Origin: Propionigenium maris DSM 9537 | GTDB taxonomy: Bacteria; Fusobacteriota; Fusobacteriia; Fusobacteriales; Fusobacteriaceae | DNA length: 34,640 bases | Assembly: GCF_027925155.1 (NCBI RefSeq) | Contig: NZ_BSDY01000027.1 | Coordinates: 1-34,640 of the forward strand | Direction of reading: 5' to 3' | Shown: positions 32,407 through 34,640 of the stretch, one piece after another | Layout of the letters: each line of letters opens with the position of its first letter | Position numbering within the stretch: position 1 is the stretch's first letter | Notes under the pieces: model-generated | What the model was told of the DNA's origin: nothing | The model's database searches: none | Seen by the model: only the letters and a program-made list of their open reading frames with translations | Program-made: the position numbers and the translations under genes

Positions 32407-32985
32407 ATGAAGAGGATAAAGCAGCAGATGGATTTCCTGCATGAGATCGATAAGGTAAAGGATGTTTTCAGGGAATCTTTAACACTGAATAAGAGAAGGG
32501 AAAATGATGCTGAACACAGCTGGCACATGGCTATGGTAGCTCTCACTCTGAAGGAGTACTTTATAGGTGAGGTCAACCTCGAGAGATCATTGAAGATGAT
32601 ACTTCTCCACGACTTAATAGAGATATATGCTGGGGATACTCCTGCTTTCGGCGCAGAGAGACCCAATAAGAGGGAGGATGAAACTGAAGCAGCAAGAAAG
32701 CTGTTCTCCATCCTTCCTGAGGATCAGGAAATGGAATTTCTGGAGCTATGGCTGGAGTTTGAGGATTGCCAGACAGATGATGCAAAGTATGCCAATGTGT
32801 GTGACAGATATCAGGGATTTATGCAGAATCTGACTTCCCATGGGCATACCTGGAAGAAGTTTGAGGCACCCATGGACAGGGTACTGGAGAGGGTAGATAT
32901 CCTAAGAACCTGTGTCCCTGAGCTCTTTAACAGCTATGTCCTTCCTGAGCTTGAGAGGTACAGGGCAAGGGGAATAATTAAATAA
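32407..32985 (+). CDS. HD-domain hydrolase (YfbR/HDDC2-like nucleotidase)
   Basis: The 192-residue cytosolic protein carries the HD metal site: DAEHSWHMA (H37), LLHDLIEIYAGD (H68-D69, with D77) and a distal Asp in NVCDRYQGF. This arrangement matches the HD_3 group, which includes 5'-deoxynucleotidase YfbR and HDDC2. A nucleoside monophosphate phosphatase role is likely but substrate specificity is unproven. The ATG follows TTTAGGAGGAGATAGG. It stands alone between the flavoprotein and diguanylate cyclase genes. Confidence 0.85.
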   Translation: MKRIKQQMDFLHEIDKVKDVFRESLTLNKRRENDAEHSWHMAMVALTLKEYFIGEVNLERSLKMILLHDLIEIYAGDTPAFGAERPNKREDETEAARKLFSILPEDQEMEFLELWLEFEDCQTDDAKYANVCDRYQGFMQNLTSHGHTWKKFEAPMDRVLERVDILRTCVPELFNSYVLPELERYRARGIIK

Positions 32986-33000
32986 CTCCAATAAAACAAT

Positions 33001-33028
33001 AAAAAAGGAGCCCTGAGCTCCTTTTTTT
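33001..33028. terminator. Bidirectional intrinsic terminator
   Basis: AAAAAGGAGC-CCTGA-GCTCCTTTTT, with T-runs on both strands, lies between the convergent HD hydrolase and diguanylate cyclase genes. Confidence 0.9.
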
Positions 33029-33038
33029 AATCTTCCTT

Positions 33039-33911
33039 TTAAAACATCGAAGCTACAGTGACCCTGTCCTTCCCCATTATCTTTGAGTGGTACATGGCCT
33101 GATCGGCTCTGTGGATGAGCTCCCTGTAGTTTTCGGCTTTCTGATAGGAGGCTATCCCCGAGCTCATGCTCAGCTGGTAGTTGTGAACCAGAACATTTTT
33201 CTTGAGTTTTTCTTTTATCCGTTCCATGATCTCCAGGGCCACCTCCTCCGTTGTGTTCTGGAAAACTATCAAGAATTCATCTCCACCGTAACGAAAGGCA
33301 TAGTCCGTCCTTCTTATGGAGGACTTTATGAGCTCTCCTATATACCTCAGGAGTTCATCCCCCTTCCTGTGTCCCTCGGTATCATTTACCCTCTTAAAGT
33401 TATCTATATCTATAAAGGCAACTGCTGTTTCACACCTTATCTCCTCAGCCTCATCCAGGAGGTCGTTCAGCTTATCCTCCAGATAGTGTCTGTTGTAGAG
33501 GCCTGTGAGGGGATCCCTTATGCTTTTTTCCACAATATAGGAGCTGACCCTCTTCTCATAGCCAAAGGCCAGAACGATGGCAGTTGAGATAACTACCAGT
33601 CCCAGAGGCATGAGGACCTTGTCTATCTGGGAGATAACTCCCTCCATCTCATATACCTCATCCATGACATTCTGAAAGGCTCCAGTGTAAAATATTATGG
33701 CCCCCACTGTGTAGAGGTTCCCTGACGAATTTTCTCTGAAGCCTATCCTTCTGCAGAAGATCCATATGAGGGGCTGGATGCATATCAGCATCTCACTTAT
33801 TATATCCCAGGCGGTATTTTCCTCCACTAAGGGATACCTCATGTCCAGCAAAAGAAGCATGAGGCTTATATTTATTATAATCAGATATGGTATAAGGACC
33901 TTGCTTTTCAA
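33039..33911 (-). CDS. Membrane-bound diguanylate cyclase
   Basis: The product has 290 residues. The first ~118 have about four hydrophobic segments (near 5-23, 38-53, 66-80 and 99-117). A GGDEF domain follows with DPLTGLYNRHYLE near 133-145 and an intact active site RYGGDEF (GGDEF at 209-213). The inhibitory I-site RRTD (200-203) lies exactly five residues upstream, so product feedback is expected. It makes c-di-GMP. The start is a TTG at 33911, seven nt after GGAGG; no better start is in frame nearby. The signal input through the membrane part is unknown. Confidence 0.9.
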   Translation of the reverse strand: MKSKVLIPYLIIINISLMLLLLDMRYPLVEENTAWDIISEMLICIQPLIWIFCRRIGFRENSSGNLYTVGAIIFYTGAFQNVMDEVYEMEGVISQIDKVLMPLGLVVISTAIVLAFGYEKRVSSYIVEKSIRDPLTGLYNRHYLEDKLNDLLDEAEEIRCETAVAFIDIDNFKRVNDTEGHRKGDELLRYIGELIKSSIRRTDYAFRYGGDEFLIVFQNTTEEVALEIMERIKEKLKKNVLVHNYQLSMSSGIASYQKAENYRELIHRADQAMYHSKIMGKDRVTVASMF

Positions 33912-34130
33912 TGTTATCCCTCCTTATATCTTTAATATTGCTCCTTCCACTAAGGAAGTTCGTCATCTGTGAAGTAAGTTAAAAAATCCCTGAAAATTTT
34001 CGTGATCTCCAGGATGACTTTAATTAACTATTCTCAGCGTTCACTGTTATTCCTTTGGTAGTTCATATTTTTTAGAGTTATTTATCTATATAACAGTGAT
34101 TTTAAGCATCCTATCTTATTTTTAAACAAG

Positions 34131-34164
34131 AAAAAAGGTGAAGACGGGGATCTTCACCTTTTTT
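34131..34164. terminator. Strong intrinsic terminator with no obvious gene
   Basis: AAAAAAGGTGAAGA and its complement form a perfect 14-bp stem around CGGGGA, with T-runs on both strands. No convincing coding gene ends at it: nothing lies on the plus strand from 33912 and nothing clear lies on the minus strand up to 34506. It may end a non-coding transcript. Confidence 0.85.
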
Positions 34165-34288
34165 GAGAGAGTTTTTTATGAAAAAGTTATGCACTTACTT
34201 TTGCTATGGGGATATAATACCCTACCTTTGTGTTCTTTATGTGTCATAGAAATGATATGTTGGAGGTTTAAATTTAAGATAACTTTTC

Positions 34289-34316
34289 ATACCTTTTGTC
34301 TTGATGCAAAAGGTAT
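34289..34316. other. Perfect 10-bp inverted repeat
   Basis: ATACCTTTTG-TCTTGATG-CAAAAGGTAT forms a hairpin with an 8-nt loop. It borders the structured segment to its right and lacks a T-run, so it is not a plain terminator. Confidence 0.5.
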
Positions 34317-34329
34317 CTAAAAAATCAAG

Positions 34330-34498
34330 ACTTCCGGCAATTGTCTTTTAGAGCTAACACAAAGTTTCCGTTTCTTTTATGGGCACTGGATAGAACCTAT
34401 CCTGTTTGACGAAACGACGTAGAATATTCTGTGAAGCCTGACGACTGCCTGCAGTCGGCCGCTTTAAACCTTCTACAAGAAAGCAGGCTATTAAACGC
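34330..34498. other. GC-richer structured segment, possible ncRNA or mobile-element end
   Basis: This stretch is visibly richer in G+C than the surrounding spacer. It contains several helices: GGATAG-AAC-CTATCC (around 34389), the palindrome AGAATATTCT, GACTG-CCTG-CAGTC (around 34443), and AGCCTG (34435) pairing with CAGGCT (34484) around the previous helix. A plus-strand frame is open from 34305 to a TAA near 34542 apart from one TGA, but it has no start or ribosome site. A non-coding RNA or the end of an IS200/IS605-like element are both possible; neither is proved. Confidence 0.35.
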
Positions 34499-34506
34499 TT
34501 TTAATA

Positions 34507-34638
34507 TTAATACTTTAGGCTGTTGCAAAAGTATTGTATAATTTTCAATATTGCAATGGCCTTTTCTATTGTAAATAATAATATCTTTAAACTAACATTA
34601 AAAAACTTCCTGCTTAGCCCTCTAACTCTATGATTATC
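34507..34638 (-). CDS. Partial open frame at window edge, possible transposase C-terminus
   Basis: The minus strand is open for 43 codons from the window end to a TAA at 34507. It reads NHRVRGLSRKFFNVSLKIL, then IEKAIAILKIIQYFCNSLKY, which looks like a natural basic C-terminus. The last codons overlap GGCTGTTGCAAAAG on the plus strand, similar in style to IS terminal inverted repeats. A transposase tail running into the IS end is a reasonable reading. The family is not recognised and the frame could be chance. Confidence 0.35.
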   Translation of the reverse strand, partial: DNHRVRGLSRKFFNVSLKILLFTIEKAIAILKIIQYFCNSLKY

Positions 34639-34640
34639 AA

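Noticed and set aside
34138..34320. 60-codon plus-strand open frame (starts MKTGIFTFFERV)
   Set aside because: It begins inside the loop and arm of a strong terminator hairpin, has no ribosome site and has an unlikely Cys/Trp-rich composition.
34305..34544. TnpB-like tail with an in-frame TGA, or a second selenoprotein
   Set aside because: The frame has no start codon or ribosome site, no CxxU context and no conserved zinc-finger or RuvC residues. A faint 'VKP' resemblance to TnpB tails is too little for a call.
1..34640. tRNA, rRNA or CRISPR arrays
   Set aside because: I found no cloverleaf with a GTTCRANNC arm, no rRNA-like block and no regularly spaced short repeats. The repeats seen are protein-coding MORN repeats or single inverted pairs.

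Overview
The window looks like chromosome of a low-GC, Gram-negative-type anaerobe. Fusobacteriota (Ilyobacter/Propionigenium-like) is my best guess. This rests on AT-rich intergenic DNA, AGA/AGG-rich arginine usage, a split glycine decarboxylase (GcvPA/GcvPB), a tandem glycine riboswitch before an AGCS symporter, a flavodiiron protein, and periplasmic and lipoprotein genes. It is an inference from style, not from a marker gene. Nearly all genes are compact, with strong GGAGG-type ribosome sites and hairpin terminators.

Layout. 1-623 (minus): consensus promoter, tandem glycine riboswitch, intrinsic terminator, and the first codons of an alanine/glycine:sodium symporter. 783-1830 (plus): a palindrome, a small membrane protein and a precorrin-2 dehydrogenase. 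1883-5222 (minus): an overlapping three-gene unit of polytopic sensor, LytTR regulator and MFS transporter, with no kinase. 5295-8756 (minus): BCCT transporter, one-TM peptide and a choline/carnitine acyltransferase; a dyad-rich intergenic region separates them from a divergent fatty-acid-hydroxylase-family gene. 9890-10762: divergent CpxP/Spy-like and SHOCT proteins. 10823-14212 (minus): fbpABC-type ferric iron ABC transporter. 14623-15819 (minus): flavodiiron protein.

15998-23407 (minus) is one tight operon: lipA, gcvT, gcvH, gcvPA, gcvPB, an unannotated small gene, glyA, lipB. It encodes glycine cleavage (no L-protein), serine hydroxymethyltransferase, and octanoylation plus sulfur insertion for the lipoyl arm of GcvH. 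The small gene at 17887-18195 is the most interesting item. It is a 102-codon reading frame with its own ribosome site, interrupted by one in-frame TGA in the context Cys-Asp-Thr-TGA (a CxxU motif). A hairpin with SECIS-like geometry follows the TGA. I interpret it as an overlooked selenoprotein, probably redox-active, tied to glycine metabolism.

23815-33911 is mostly housekeeping and accessory genes: prs, small membrane and lipoproteins, a YwqK/MORN-repeat protein, a YfcC-family carrier, recQ, a zinc-ribbon/coiled-coil protein, an iron-sulfur-flavoprotein-like reductase, an HD hydrolase and a membrane diguanylate cyclase. The last ~700 bases hold an orphan terminator, a GC-richer structured segment without a convincing gene, and an open frame running off the edge that may be a transposase tail.
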